From Ridgeia piscesae (lineage: Eukaryota > Annelida > Polychaeta > Sabellida > Siboglinidae): a DNA stretch of 64,000 nucleotides. Location of the stretch: contig JAODUO010000544.1 of NCBI GenBank assembly GCA_025642075.2, positions 245,001-309,000 of the forward strand, read 5' to 3'. Numbering within the stretch: the first letter of the stretch is position 1; every line of letters starts with the position of its first letter. Below are positions 1-10,552 of the stretch, one piece after another. Below the pieces are notes generated by a model, which was not told the DNA's origin, did not search any database, and worked only from the letters and a program-made list of their open reading frames with translations. The translations under genes were made by a program, and so were the position numbers.

Positions 1-508
1 GTGACCAGCCACTGTTTGGTTCCGAGCGGCCGCAGTTAACTTGATTTGTTTTCGCATATTGTCAATGGTTGGTGACGTGCATTAACGGAGTCTGCTTTTA
101 AAGCACCCGTTATCGCATTTAGCGTCAACAATGGCATGTCGCCGTAAACTTCCTCGGTACGTTTTGGCGTTTCAACCCACGAAAATGCTTTCCAGTACAA
201 GTGGAATCACGTCACGAGTTCTCGCTTTCGCGATTGCTCTTTTAGGCTTTTGTAACTGTGACCTATGTCGCCGACACCCGAGTCGTGAGAAATATTGACA
301 GTAAGGCCGTCTCTTGTGCTCACAGACACAGTGTTTTCTGACTCCCTATCTATGCTCACTTTGTGCCATTAAAACTTATAAAGCGGCTAACTATTATGTC
401 CTGAAAGCACTTATTGAGATATGGTGAAATAATATCCGTTAGCCTCAGTTTTAATTGATTCGCTGCGTGAGAGACAAAAATATATGATTTTTATCCACGG
501 GGCATGAT
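1..508. other. Single-copy-looking sequence, no gene recognised
   Basis: No convincing coding frame, RNA gene or repeat structure is visible. The stretch runs directly into the 48-bp minisatellite. Confidence 0.5.
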
Positions 509-1738
509 TTGTTACACGTCGTGGGACGTAGTTCCGTTGCTGTCCTTGACATGAATTTTGTACACGTCGTTGGACGTAGTTCCGTTGCTGTACTTGACAT
601 GAATTTTGTACACGTCGATGGACGTAGTTCCGTTGTTGTACTTGACATGAATTTTGTACACGCCGTTGGACGTAGTTCCGTTGCTGTACTTGACATGAAT
701 TTTGTACACGTCGTTGGACGTAGTTCCGTTGCTGTACTTGACATGAATTTTGTACACGTCGTTGCACGTAGTTCCGTTGCTGTACTTGACATGAATTTTG
801 TACACGTCGATGGACGTAGTTCCGTTGCTGTACTTGATGTACTTGACATGAATTTTGTACACGTCGATGGACGTAGTTCCGTTGCTGTACTTGACATGAA
901 TTTTGTACACGTCGTTGGACGTAGTTCCGTTGCTGTATTTGACATGAATTTTGTACACGTCGTTGGACGTAGTTCCGTTGCTGTACTTGACATGCATTTT
1001 GTACACGTCGTTGGACGTAGTTCCGTTGCTGTACGTGACATGAATTTTGTACACGTCGATGGACGTAGTTCCGTTGCTGTACTTGACATGAATTTTGTAC
1101 ACGTCGTTGGACGTAGTTCCGTTGCTGTACTTGACATGAATTTTGTACACGTCGTTGGACGTAGTTCCGTTGCTGTACTTGACATGAATTTTGTACACGT
1201 CGTTGGACGTAGTTCCGTTGCTGTACTTGACATGAATTTTGTACACGTCGTTGCACGTAGTTCCGTTGCTGTACTTGACATGAATTTTGTACACGTCGTT
1301 GGACGTAGTTCCGTTGCTGCACTTAACATGAATTTTGTACACGTCGTTGGACGTAGTTCCGTTGCTGTACTTGACATGAATGTTGTACACGTCATTGGAC
1401 GTAGTTCCGTTGCTGTACTTGACATGAATTTTGTACACGTCGTTGGACGTAGTTCCGTTGCTGTGCTTGACATGATTTTGTACACGTCGTTGGACGTAGT
1501 TCAGTTGCTGTACTTGACATGATTTTGTACACGTCATTGTACGTAGGTCCGTTGCTGTACTTGTCATGATTTTGTACACGTCATTGTATAATAGGTCCGT
1601 TGCTGCACTTGACATTATTTTTTTTATACGTCGTTGCTGCACTTGACATGATTTTTTTAAACGTCGTTGCTGCACTTGACATTATTATTGTTTTTTTTAC
1701 ACGTCGGTGGACCTAGGTCCGTTGCTGCACTTGCCCTG
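509..1738. repeat. 48-bp minisatellite array (about 25 copies)
   Basis: The unit is 48 bp, recognisable by TTGACATGAATTTTGTACAC followed by a short dyad ACGTC-gttg-GACGT. About 20 near-identical copies run to about 1480. The right edge (1500-1738) decays progressively, with T-run insertions and shortened copies. One copy near 835 carries a 9-bp internal duplication. Because 48 is divisible by three and the unit lacks stops in several frames, frames of 300-390 codons appear on both strands. They encode only 16-residue repeats and are not taken as genes. Confidence 0.95.
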
Positions 1739-3190
1739 GAGAGGCAGATGCACGTCGTCACTTCGTGCCATAACGACACCTGCAATACCTTACGACCACT
1801 AATGCGTTTCCTAATTGCCCAAATGGGTCTTCTGATGTCCATACATTCATCGCACGCAGACACAAGTGAGTGAAGCGGACGCTCTCGCAGTTCGCGTTAA
1901 TAACAGCGTCTACCATCTGTAATGACATATGACACAGACAGGACAGTCGTGTTATTTGCATCTTGTACGCAAACCAAGTCTCCGAACACGGACTGGAAAA
2001 CGCCCGAATGTCATCGATAAGGAATGGTTTTTGATCGCCCTGAGGTGAAACCTCGATGTGAGACTCGCTTTGATGGTGATGATTCGCCGCGCCGTGATTA
2101 ATGTTGACTGGAACCTCACAACGACGAGTAACAAGCTGGTCTTTACTAGGAACCCGTCAATCTCCATACATCACGTGCCAAAATGACGACCTTCTTCCTC
2201 CGTCACAACGTGTTTTATTGTAGGTGTTTGCCGACCGAAATTGAAGAGACGGAGCATTAGTTCAGCGGTGCAAACGTTAACAGATTGTCTTGTGCATATT
2301 GGAAAACGTTGTTTCATCATTTGTAAAGCATCGCGTAATAATGTCCGAGATGAAACTTGTGTCTTTAATTAATGACAACTGTCAGCAGTATTTGATGAAT
2401 GTCGCTGTTTGCGTTTGAAATCTGCGCAAAATACAATAACCACTTCCTGTAGCATAATTAGACGCATTTGTTTGGCCATATAGTTGATAGCTGGGCGCTT
2501 TGTGCTGTTTCGTTTTCAGACAGTGAATGACAGCAAATAATTAATCCAACATGGCCGACCGATATAATACAGCGTACACATGTCTGCATGTGAAGACGCT
2601 GCCTGCTGCTTCCGTTCCGAAGAACATAATTAGATAACCTCAAGTGCATTAAAGTACAACATAACAATAACGCAAATCAATACGATTATAATAAATAATC
2701 AGTCAATGTCATCTAGCACCATCACCTAAGTGAACTGTTTATAGAATTTGAGATAAAACGAAATTTTTGAGGTGAATTTCATTACAGTAAAATAACAAAA
2801 CGTAAATAAATAGGCAGATGGTTCACAAACGCCAAACGTAGCCGACATCGTTTACATTTGACGTAATGCCTCAGTGGCCTTTCGAATAAATGTCATTAAC
2901 AATCCCAATCATTTTTATTGCGTTTATCACTGCAGTGGAGAGGAAGTTCTATAATAAAAATGCAGCCACACAGAAAGAACAACGTGTTTAACGTTGACCA
3001 TTATATCGGGGAACAGTTGGCAAGTCCAAGTCGGTGGGTCTGAACAATTGGACTGGTGCACGTGACGTCAGTAATGCACAAAGATGTACATACGTGGATG
3101 GTGCACATTGCGATAAACCAACGACGAAAACCTAAATTCAACACGTTGACGAACGGGTAGCTAACGAAGAGAGCGAATGGAATAAGAGTT
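1739..3190. other. Unassigned intergenic sequence
   Basis: Only short, unsupported frames are present. I see no domain, RNA gene or clear repeat until the LINE remnant near 3190. Confidence 0.5.
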
Positions 3191-3376
3191 GTCTGTTCTC
3201 GTCTACACGCGCCAGGTATGAACAGAGGTCGCGTCATCTGCAGTTTCTGTAAGCAAGCTGGAGATAACTCATTTATGGTCGCAGCAGCGACCTTATGGAA
3301 CGCTCTACCTAGTAACATTAAGACGTCTGCCTGTTTAGCCACCTTCAAGGCACGCCTAAAGACACATTTCTTCTGA
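3191..3376 (+). pseudogene. LINE reverse transcriptase C-terminus (truncated)
   Basis: Read in the frame of TGG at 3296-3298, the plus strand gives a tail with AAATLWNALPSNIK and then FKARLKTHFF before TGA at 3374-3376. The motif A-x-LWN-x-LP followed by F-K-x-x-LKT-x-F and a stop is the usual C-terminus of the polymerase protein in CR1/L2/Rex-type LINEs, after the reverse transcriptase and thumb. Everything upstream (endonuclease and catalytic RT motifs) is absent, so this cannot encode an active enzyme. A longer frame on the opposite strand over the same bases is a shadow. Confidence 0.78.
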
Positions 3377-3488
3377 CAGTTCTCGCGGCTTAGTTTAATG
3401 TTTGTGAACTTTTATCGATATTTTATTAACCTATTTATATATTTATTATACATATATACATTTATTCATCTTAAATAATCCGTGTTAT

Positions 3489-3493
<5 letters not shown>

Positions 3494-3539
<46 letters not shown>
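3494..3539. repeat. (TA)n microsatellite
   Basis: A near-perfect TA dinucleotide run within the 3' UTR of the LINE fragment. Confidence 0.95.
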
Positions 3540-3543
<4 letters not shown>

Positions 3544-3759
3544 TTGTTTATATATGTCACTTGTATATGTATGTGTTTTTCTTCTGGTGTGTAGTTGTAT
3601 TTTAGGATTTTAATGTATGTAGAGCGCCACGAAAGATTTTAAATTGGATGCGGCGCTATATTAAATAAAATATATTATTATTATTATTATAAGAATCAGG
3701 GACTCCGTGTACAACCGCTTTCCCAAAATCAAGGCGTACGATTTTACTAGCAACAGTGG

Positions 3760-3815
3760 AGATAGACCGATAGACCGTCTAATCCGGAGACAGACCGATA
3801 AACCGTCTAATCCGG
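3760..3815. repeat. 28-bp tandem duplication
   Basis: Two adjacent 28-bp copies, both ending ACCGTCTAATCCGG, differ at two positions. Confidence 0.85.
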
Positions 3816-4440
3816 ACCCTGCTGACACACTTAGACTTAGCGACTCCTGCGACTAGAGACGCAAGAGGCAGTCGAAGCACGCCGTCCAAAGTTGCCTCTT
3901 GCTGCTAGTGTTCTGACGTCACTCCAACGTCTGTTGACCAGCTATAGGTCACAGACGATTGTCTGACACCAGTTCAGTCTGGGTCGTCCTGTCTTTCTCT
4001 GGCCCGCTAGTATTGGACAGGTCCTGGTCGTATCCTGGTCGTATCCTGATATTTACGGTCATCACATGCTCGTTTCAACGTATGCCAAAGATCTTCCGCA
4101 GGCGTTTAATGTCGAATGCATCAATTTTTTTTTCTTGACTTGTTTTTCTATTGCAACATTTCACATCCACACACAAGGTTTGAGTTGTGAAAGCGGAATT
4201 TAGATTTTAAGGTAACTATCTCGTTAGTCAACATTTTACTGAGCTGGTTGAATGAAGGCTACGGACGGTTTTCCCACTCTGCAAGCTGGTACGATGGTTC
4301 CTATGTTGTTGACGGAACTGTCAAGGTAGGTACAGTTTTCGGCGGTTATTATTTGTTTCTGATTGATCAAGGTATTTGTGGCGATCTTCGTTTCACCACT
4401 AACAAGTTCCAAACCATCACATCTGCTGTATGCAAGAATT
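3816..4440. other. Unassigned sequence
   Basis: No coding or RNA gene is recognised. There is a short TCCTGGTCGTA duplication near 4023-4045. Confidence 0.45.
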
Positions 4441-4680
4441 GTTGTAGGGACTGGATGGTTGTTACAGGGACTGGATGGTTGTTGTAGAGACTGAATGGTT
4501 GTTGCAGGGACTGGATGGTTGTTGAAGGGACTGGATGGTTGTTGTAGAGACTGAATGGTTGTTGCAGGGACTGGATGATTGTTGCAGGGACTGGATGATT
4601 GTTGCAGGGACTGGATGGTTGTTGTAGGGACTTGATGGTTGTTGTAGGGACTTGATGGGTGTTGTAGGGACTGGATGGTC
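4441..4680. repeat. 20-bp minisatellite, exactly 12 copies
   Basis: The unit is GTTGTAGGGACTGGATGGTT with substitutions (TAG/CAG/AAG, TGG/TGA/TTG) and no indels, giving 240 bp in register. Confidence 0.95.
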
Positions 4681-4689
4681 AGTTAGCAC

Positions 4690-4900
4690 GGAAATATGCC
4701 ATCGACGGAACCGTGCCATCTGTTGGCAAGGAGACATCGAAGAACGGATCCACGGAGATGTGCCATCAACGGTACTGTGCCATGCGGTTTAACAAGTGAC
4801 ATTCCATCGACGGCACAAGATCACCCATTAGCACGACGCCCTGCCATCGACCGCGCGACGTCACATTTAAGCACGAAGACGTGCCACCGACGACACTCGA
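4690..4900. repeat. Degenerate repeat around a GCCATCGACGG motif
   Basis: Variants of TGCCATCGACGG recur at irregular spacing of about 25-60 bp, often with AGCACGA or CACGGA nearby. It looks like an old, eroded minisatellite next to the young 20-bp array. Confidence 0.55.
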
Positions 4901-6709
4901 GATAAAGGAGAAGCGACTTGACGACGTCACGACGCCGTGTTCCTGCCGCAGCCTTTGGCGACGGGACTTCGGCCTCGACACAGGCCGACGACCGAAGACA
5001 CGGCCGCCGTCGCTGTAATTGGCCTCGTGATGGTACTTCGCGGAGGCGCGTGCGTGTTCGGACGAGCAAACCCATCTCGACACATCACATTGATGTCCAC
5101 CAGCGCCCACGTGTCTTCACGACCGGCGGCCGCATCGTCCCCTGTCTCTGTCGCCATAGCAGTCGTTTATGTCCTTCCGTATTGTCGGCTGCGTGCCACT
5201 AATATTTTGTGTCCTCACCACCATCGGCTGGTCCGCCCGGTAGTCCGGGGAACGTCTGCACGGACAGACTGCAACAGGTCCGTTTTGAGCGATACTTAAC
5301 ATGAGCACAACCCGTCCCTGCGTCGTTGTCCGTAAACCTATTCAATTTAAAAATAGTAACCTATCTGCATAATAGTTCCTTCCGTCTAGATGCGGTTTTG
5401 TTGGGTGGAAACTTATAAAGCGTATAGCGGAGGGTTCTGCTGTGGCAGTTACGCCCGCATGCGAGACAAAACATAGCTCTTTCGAGGCGTTGTAGCCGGA
5501 TCGTGAATGAAAATGGCAAAATAGCACACAACGACATGCGGCAGACGACACTTGCGTGACCTTTCAACTTAGTGAGGGGAACGCGCCACAGCTCTCGATG
5601 ATGATGTGATGTGGACCGGATGCACACTTTTTTACACGTACTGCGGGCGTACGCCCCCTCCGCCCCCGGAACCACAGCTGTTATTAATGATGCAACATGT
5701 CCATGATTTAGGGGCGTCGACGGCGACATCTGCGGCAGGAAGTGGCGGACACGGCGAGGTGCGACGCCATGAATGGCGCACTGCGCGTGTGCAGTTCAGT
5801 GCGCCATTCACCGCACTACACACGCGCTAATGTATCCGTGATTTCTATCGAAGAACATATCCACAAACCTGCGAGAATCCTAAATATGGGGGAAACGGTT
5901 TGTGTGTCACGGGATTGTCTTTGGACTCAAGTGGTTTGATTTGTGTTGCGATCTCATGGATTCAAGAATTGTTCGAAAAAATGTTACGAAGCCCCAAAAA
6001 ACATAATTCATTACGATTCAGTTACACTCACAATAGAAACAGGTGTGGCATAAACAAAACTATTTCGCGTTAGCTCGAATAAGGTCTATCTTAACCATCA
6101 GTGATATAAATATGACGTTGTATCCGTTGAATCGAAATGCAGCGTGGACCGTCGTGGACGTGCTGTCTTCGACGTCACGGACGTGACACCCTATAACAAG
6201 AATGCCTCCTGCAATTATGAAGCCCTATATACTAGGCACGTTGTAAATCGACCACATACGTAGGTCGTTTATTGCTTCCTAGAATTAACGACATCGGCAT
6301 TGTCACATTCGTCTAGTAATATATCGGCGCAGTCTGAGCAACGCTTAGACACTTCGGCCGTTCATTGGCTGCGGTGTTCTGGACGTGGATCTGTCTGGAG
6401 CTGGATGAATACTCAACAAAATCCAGCTAGGATATTATGCTGAGGATTCATCTAAGCAAAACCTCCTCAAGATTTAATAAGTCAACCACAACCCTGCGTG
6501 GATACGGTATTCACCCCCATCATCAGATAGAGCAATGTACAATGTTGTCCTCCAAAACACAGAGGCAACGTGAGGGTAACGAAATAATCCACGTTTTGAA
6601 CTGGCAGGCGGTGCCAAGATTCCAACAACGGTTCTTTCGAGTGTAACTGCTCGCTCAGGGTAAAAGGAGTTTTAAGCAAAATGCGAAATAGTTTGTTTCC
6701 TGAAACGCG
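4901..6709. other. Unassigned sequence, relatively GC-rich to about 5.3 kb
   Basis: Overlapping short frames on both strands at 4.77-5.3 kb reflect GC richness and CGACG-type motifs rather than a recognisable protein. A dispersed repeat copy lies at 5430-5535 (listed separately). No host gene is recognised. Confidence 0.4.
5430..5535 (+). repeat. Dispersed repeat, copy 1 (inverted relative to copy at 34.93-35.03 kb)
   Basis: Bases 5437-5456 (CTGCTGTGGCAGTTACGCCC) match the reverse complement of 35004-35023 over 20 of 20. A second block at about 5510-5526 matches the reverse complement of 34933-34949 at 16 of 17. Intervening sequence aligns loosely with indels. A weaker relative may lie near 30.25 kb (CACAACGACGTACGGCAGAC versus CACAACGACATGCGGCAGAC). 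The family is unidentified. Confidence 0.6.
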
Positions 6710-7010
6710 TGCAGTGTCACGACCAATGCCAGCAATGGCGTCACTCGTAGTTAGTGACAGGCTAGATGACAGTCTTGACGTCACTCGTGGTCATGTTGGT
6801 AACGGTTGGTGCAGCCTCTGTGTCAACTTTGGTTAAGTTAACATCGACAGGTGACAACGATTACGTCCTTCGTGGTCAAGTTAGAAACGACACGTGACAG
6901 TCATTACGTCACTCGTGACGTCACTAAAGGTCTCATTAATAGGGGCAGGTGACAGCCGTGACGTCACTTGAGGCCAAGTTAGTAAGAACAGATGTCAGTC
7001 GTTGTGTATC
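6710..7010. repeat. Degenerate repeat with multiple TGACGTCA palindromes
   Basis: A loose repeat of about 50-70 bp combines GTGACAG, ACGTCACT and GTGGTCAAGTTAG-type words. Three exact 8-bp palindromes TGACGTCA occur at 6776-6783, 6916-6923 and 6959-6966, and further ACGTCAC half-matches lie between them. TGACGTCA is the CREB/ATF consensus; regulatory function here is only a possibility. Confidence 0.55.
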
Positions 7011-7340
7011 CTGTTATCCCGCTAGTATAACAAGCGCATGGGGCTGTTGATAATCGCGGCGATATTCACAAGTTCAGAACATTTAAAGACCACGCGTCTA
7101 CAGCGCAAGGCAAATTCCAAAGGAAGAGAGGCACACGCGCCCTGCCCTCGCCCTAAACCCACCTATATGGTTTCGGATGATCGCCAACATTGCGTCGTTT
7201 CGTAGAAAACTGATGATCGAGTTACTATTTGGACCCAGTGCCTACGACAAGATGGCTAACAACTGATTAGTGTCAATCTCAATATTCGCTAGCGTTAATG
7301 TTATTAATAGTCCCATTCGTGGTTACGTTCAGCCAAGGTT
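7011..7340. other. Unassigned sequence
   Basis: No gene or repeat recognised. Confidence 0.45.
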
Positions 7341-7646
7341 AGCGCCGTGGCGCAGTGGGTAGGGCTCCGGACTGTCGACTAAGAGAACCGTGGTTCGATT
7401 CCTGTCCACTCTACAATGATCCAGTTCACTCAGCCGTATGGACGAGTATCTGGCAATAGTCAACGGTGGATATGTGTGTACGAGTAGTCTTCGCGCAATA
7501 ATTTCAGCGTGGCGGGATGCTTCCCAGTGAAGTCGAGATAGTAGGTCCTATTTGATTGTCTTCCATTGAGGAAAGTGTAAAGCGCCTTGATCAGTCCAGA
7601 GGATTTACCACTGTGCTATATAAGTACTTACCTTTACTTTACATTA
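7341..7646 (+). mobile_element. tRNA-derived SINE, full length
   Basis: The head is tRNA-like: an A-box-type sequence TGGCGCAGTGG at 7348-7358 and a canonical B box GGTTCGATTCC at 7392-7402, the two internal RNA polymerase III promoter elements. A body of about 200 bp follows, then a conserved tail with AAAGCGCC, GTGCTATATAAG and TACTTACCTTTACTTTAC. The same body and tail recur at 21.2, 23.4, 26.5, 39.5 and 53.3 kb, which defines a family. No clear target duplication was found here. Confidence 0.88.
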
Positions 7647-8250
7647 GTAGAACATAGGTTAGAATTAGGATTCCAATGATTACCCAGTGTACCGACTCGT
7701 GGTGGGTAGATTGGGTCTAGCTGTCGGCGCCGCTGTTACTTTCGACACAGCCCGGCGTAGCGGCACCAGTGTAAGAGCCAGTGGCGCCGGGGACAGGCCA
7801 CAATTGAATTGTCTCCTGACTGCCCGGCGCTGCACCGAAGCTGACCGCGTGCCACAGGAATTGTGTTTACGACTTGTTATCATTGCTGTATGAAATTCGT
7901 TGGTGTGTTGCCGTCGTGGCTCGCATAATGCATTGGTAAAAAGCCGTAGCGGCTCCCATGATTATAAATAAAACAGGTACTAATTGAAGACTCACCGGTC
8001 ACGTGATGTGAAGAAAACATAATCGTAAATGAATCCTTCGACATAAAATATATTAAATTCAATATGCCTGGTGCGGACAGGAGTGCATGTGAACTATTCC
8101 ATGCAACGTGGTATATTATATAATAATAATAATTAAATCATAGCTCGAAGCCTCTTAATAGTAGGCATGACTGGTAACAGTGGGTGAATGCTTAATACTT
8201 TATAGTGGTTACAACTCGTAAACGTAATTACAACTTTTTCTGTCTCTCGG
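7647..8250. other. Unassigned sequence
   Basis: Overlapping sense and antisense short frames near 7.68-7.89 kb have no recognisable domain. The second half is AT-rich. Confidence 0.4.
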
Positions 8251-8797
8251 TCTCTTGTCTGTCTGTCTGTCTATCTGTCGGTCTGTCGTCTATCTGTCGG
8301 TCTGTCGGTCTGTCGGTCTGTCGGTCTGTCGGTCTGTCGGTCTGTCGGTCTGTCGGTCTGTCGGTCTGTCGGTCTGTCGGTCTGTCGGTCTGTCGGTCTG
8401 TCGGTCTGTCGGTCTGTCGGTCTGTCGGTCTGTCGGTCTGTCGGTCTGTCGGTCTGCCGGTCTGCCGGTCTGTCGGTGTCGGTCTGTCGGTCTGTCGGTC
8501 TGTCGGTCTGTCGGTCTGTCGGTCTGTCGGTCTGTCGGTCTGTCGGTCTGTCGGTCTGTCGGTCTGTCGGTCTGTCGGTCTGTCGGTCTGTCGGTCTGTC
8601 GGTCTGTCGGTCTGTCGGTCTGTCGGTCTGTCGGTCTGTCGGTCTGTCGGTCTGTCGGTCTGTCGGTCTGTCGGTCTGTCGGTCTGTCGGTCTGTCCGTC
8701 TGTCCGTCTGTCCGTCTGTCCGTCTGTCCGTCTGTCCGTCTGTCCGTCTGTCCGTCTGTCCGTCTGTCCGTCTGTCCGTCTGTCCGTCTGTCTGTCT
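8251..8797. repeat. Octanucleotide array TCTGTCGG, grading into TCTGTCCG
   Basis: About 50 copies of an 8-bp unit TCTGTCGG run from about 8290 to 8692, then switch abruptly to about 12 copies of TCTGTCCG. A TCTGTC-only flank lies at each end. One register slip is seen near 8475 (GGTGTCGG). Long stop-free frames on both strands are artefacts of the 24-bp coding period. Confidence 0.97.
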
Positions 8798-8805
8798 GCC
8801 TATCT

Positions 8806-8876
8806 GCGCACGCATGCGCGCACGCACGCACGCAATCACACACGCATGCACGCACGCACGCACGCACACATACCCG
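8806..8876. repeat. (ACGC)n / alternating purine-pyrimidine tract
   Basis: Imperfect ACGC repeats with CATGCGCGCACGC form an almost continuous alternating purine-pyrimidine run, a sequence type with Z-DNA potential. Confidence 0.85.
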
Positions 8877-9519
8877 TGAGTGTGGATGTATGTGCGTGCG
8901 TGCGTTCATGCGTACGTTCCTGTGCGCATGTAACACTATATTATGCAATGATATAAAAAACGAGGCGCATACATTTGCGTATGATACGACAGTTTCAGAA
9001 AGGTGTAATCAGATGATGATAAATAATAACTATAACAAGATCTAATATAAAAAAGACAGACATCCGCCAGTCAAATGTATGAAATGTAGATGTCTAAACA
9101 AAGAACCTAGAGACAACGGGAAAAGTGAATTATCCGTGCTACAATGACATAAATAAACTCAGGTTTGTAATTAATAATTAATGGTGTTATAAGAGTGTCA
9201 GAGCACTGTGGGATTCCAGATTTGAAGACAAATGTTTTCGGTTAATTAGGATAATTATAACAAGGTAAAAGACTAATTATACCGCTGCATAACACGTTAG
9301 TTATGTCTCACTTAGGCTACGGTATACAGGCGCTGTAGCAACATCGGTAGAACGACTTACATATGTTAGAGTAAAAAGAAGTGCGACTAAAATAATTTTA
9401 AAATGAGATATTGTTGTGTGAAAAAACTAACTGAATGTGGCTGAACAACGCTAGAGACCAGGAGAATCAGAGGGAGAGCATACAAAAGTTACTGAAATAT
9501 GTATTAGTTATGATAGTAT

Positions 9520-9520
<1 letters not shown>
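8877..9520. other. AT-rich unassigned sequence
   Basis: No gene or repeat recognised. Confidence 0.45.
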
Positions 9521-9521
<1 letters not shown>

Positions 9522-9603
<82 letters not shown>

Positions 9604-9605
9604 CT
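9522..9605. repeat. (TA)n microsatellite
   Basis: A near-perfect TA run of about 80 bp, close to a second run inside the palindrome to its right. Confidence 0.95.
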
Positions 9606-9620
9606 AATAATCTAACTTAT

Positions 9621-9661
9621 CTACTTTGATTTCGTAATCTTCTCTTTTTAATACACAAGAA

Positions 9662-9727
<66 letters not shown>

Positions 9728-9769
9728 TTCTTGTTCTATTAAAAAGAGAAGATTACGAAATCACGAAGT
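9621..9769. repeat. Long palindrome with (TA)n core
   Basis: Left arm 9621-9663 and right arm about 9725-9769 are near-perfect reverse complements (shared blocks GATTTCGTAATCTTCTCTTT and AAGAACGATATA, with two small indels). They flank a (TA)n core of about 60 bp that is self-complementary. The whole could extrude as a cruciform of about 70 bp per arm. It may be a foldback or MITE-like insertion; no flanking duplication was identified. Confidence 0.88.
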
Positions 9770-10552
9770 AGACGGCTAACGTTAACAGTTCCTATTAGCA
9801 GAAAACGGTAAATAAATTAAACAAATTATCTATTGATTGTGTCATCTGTAGATGCGACGGCACGACACAGAGAGGACACATTTAAAGTAATGGGAAATGA
9901 AGGATAAATAGGCCTACGACCGCAAGAAATGGAAGGGGCTGTGCAAGACCCCGCCCCGCGTAGGGAGAAGGCGGAGAAAGGTGAGAACTGATCTACTGTC
10001 TATAGAGGCTAAGGGAATACGTCTTAAAAAATCGACATATACATCTGAACAGCAACTTTCACACTGAACTATACAACATGTTTGAATCTAGATACGCCAT
10101 ATGCTTCCGCGTGTACTAGTATCCATTAATTGTGGCTCTACGTAGCAACATAAAACATTAACATTGAGAACGTAAAATTGTCGACTGAAACATACAACAC
10201 CGTGTTCAAACATACACCGTTTAGATCGACGACTTGTAACAGCGCAAAACAAATGAATATCAAAGTGATCGTTGACAGCGAACAAATCACTGTCTGGCAG
10301 CATAACGTTGACAGCAACTAGATCGCTATCTACGGGCCGACGGTGCCCGTTCGCTGAGAGCTCTCTGGCGGTCGTGCGCCACCTAGCAGTAGGCACCTAC
10401 CTCTCGGTTCTCCTCACGTCCAAATCGATATGTCGCCCGGACTTCGGCGTAGAGGCAGCGACGCGACAAAATTGGCGACAAATGACAACGTCTTCGATAA
10501 ACGCGTGTTATATAGCCGCGGCAGCGGCCATGTTAATGCGGACCACGTGAGT
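9770..10552. other. Unassigned sequence
   Basis: Small frames only. A GTTGACAGC duplication occurs near 10270-10315. No gene recognised. Confidence 0.4.

Larger units (their letters stand above)
3191..3692 (+). mobile_element. 3' end of a CR1/L2-like non-LTR retrotransposon
   Basis: The fragment holds the last codons of a reverse transcriptase ORF, then a 3' UTR ending in TGCGGCGCTATATTAAATAA and an (ATT)n tail at about 3669-3690. This order (C-terminal 'TLWNALP' block, short UTR, trinucleotide tail) is typical of the CR1/L2 group. A (TA)n tract of about 50 bp has expanded inside the UTR. The 5' part is missing, as expected of a 5'-truncated insertion; the exact left edge is uncertain. Confidence 0.8.

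Noticed and set aside
411..1675. Frames of 300-390 codons on both strands
   Set aside because: The 48-bp unit is a multiple of three and open in several frames on both strands; products are pure 16-residue repeats.
3001..3348. 115-codon minus-strand frame
   Set aside because: Shadow of the LINE reverse transcriptase C-terminus, which is on the plus strand.
7341..7415. Functional tRNA gene
   Set aside because: A- and B-box sequences are present, but the head continues into a SINE body and the family is dispersed; no intact acceptor stem was found.
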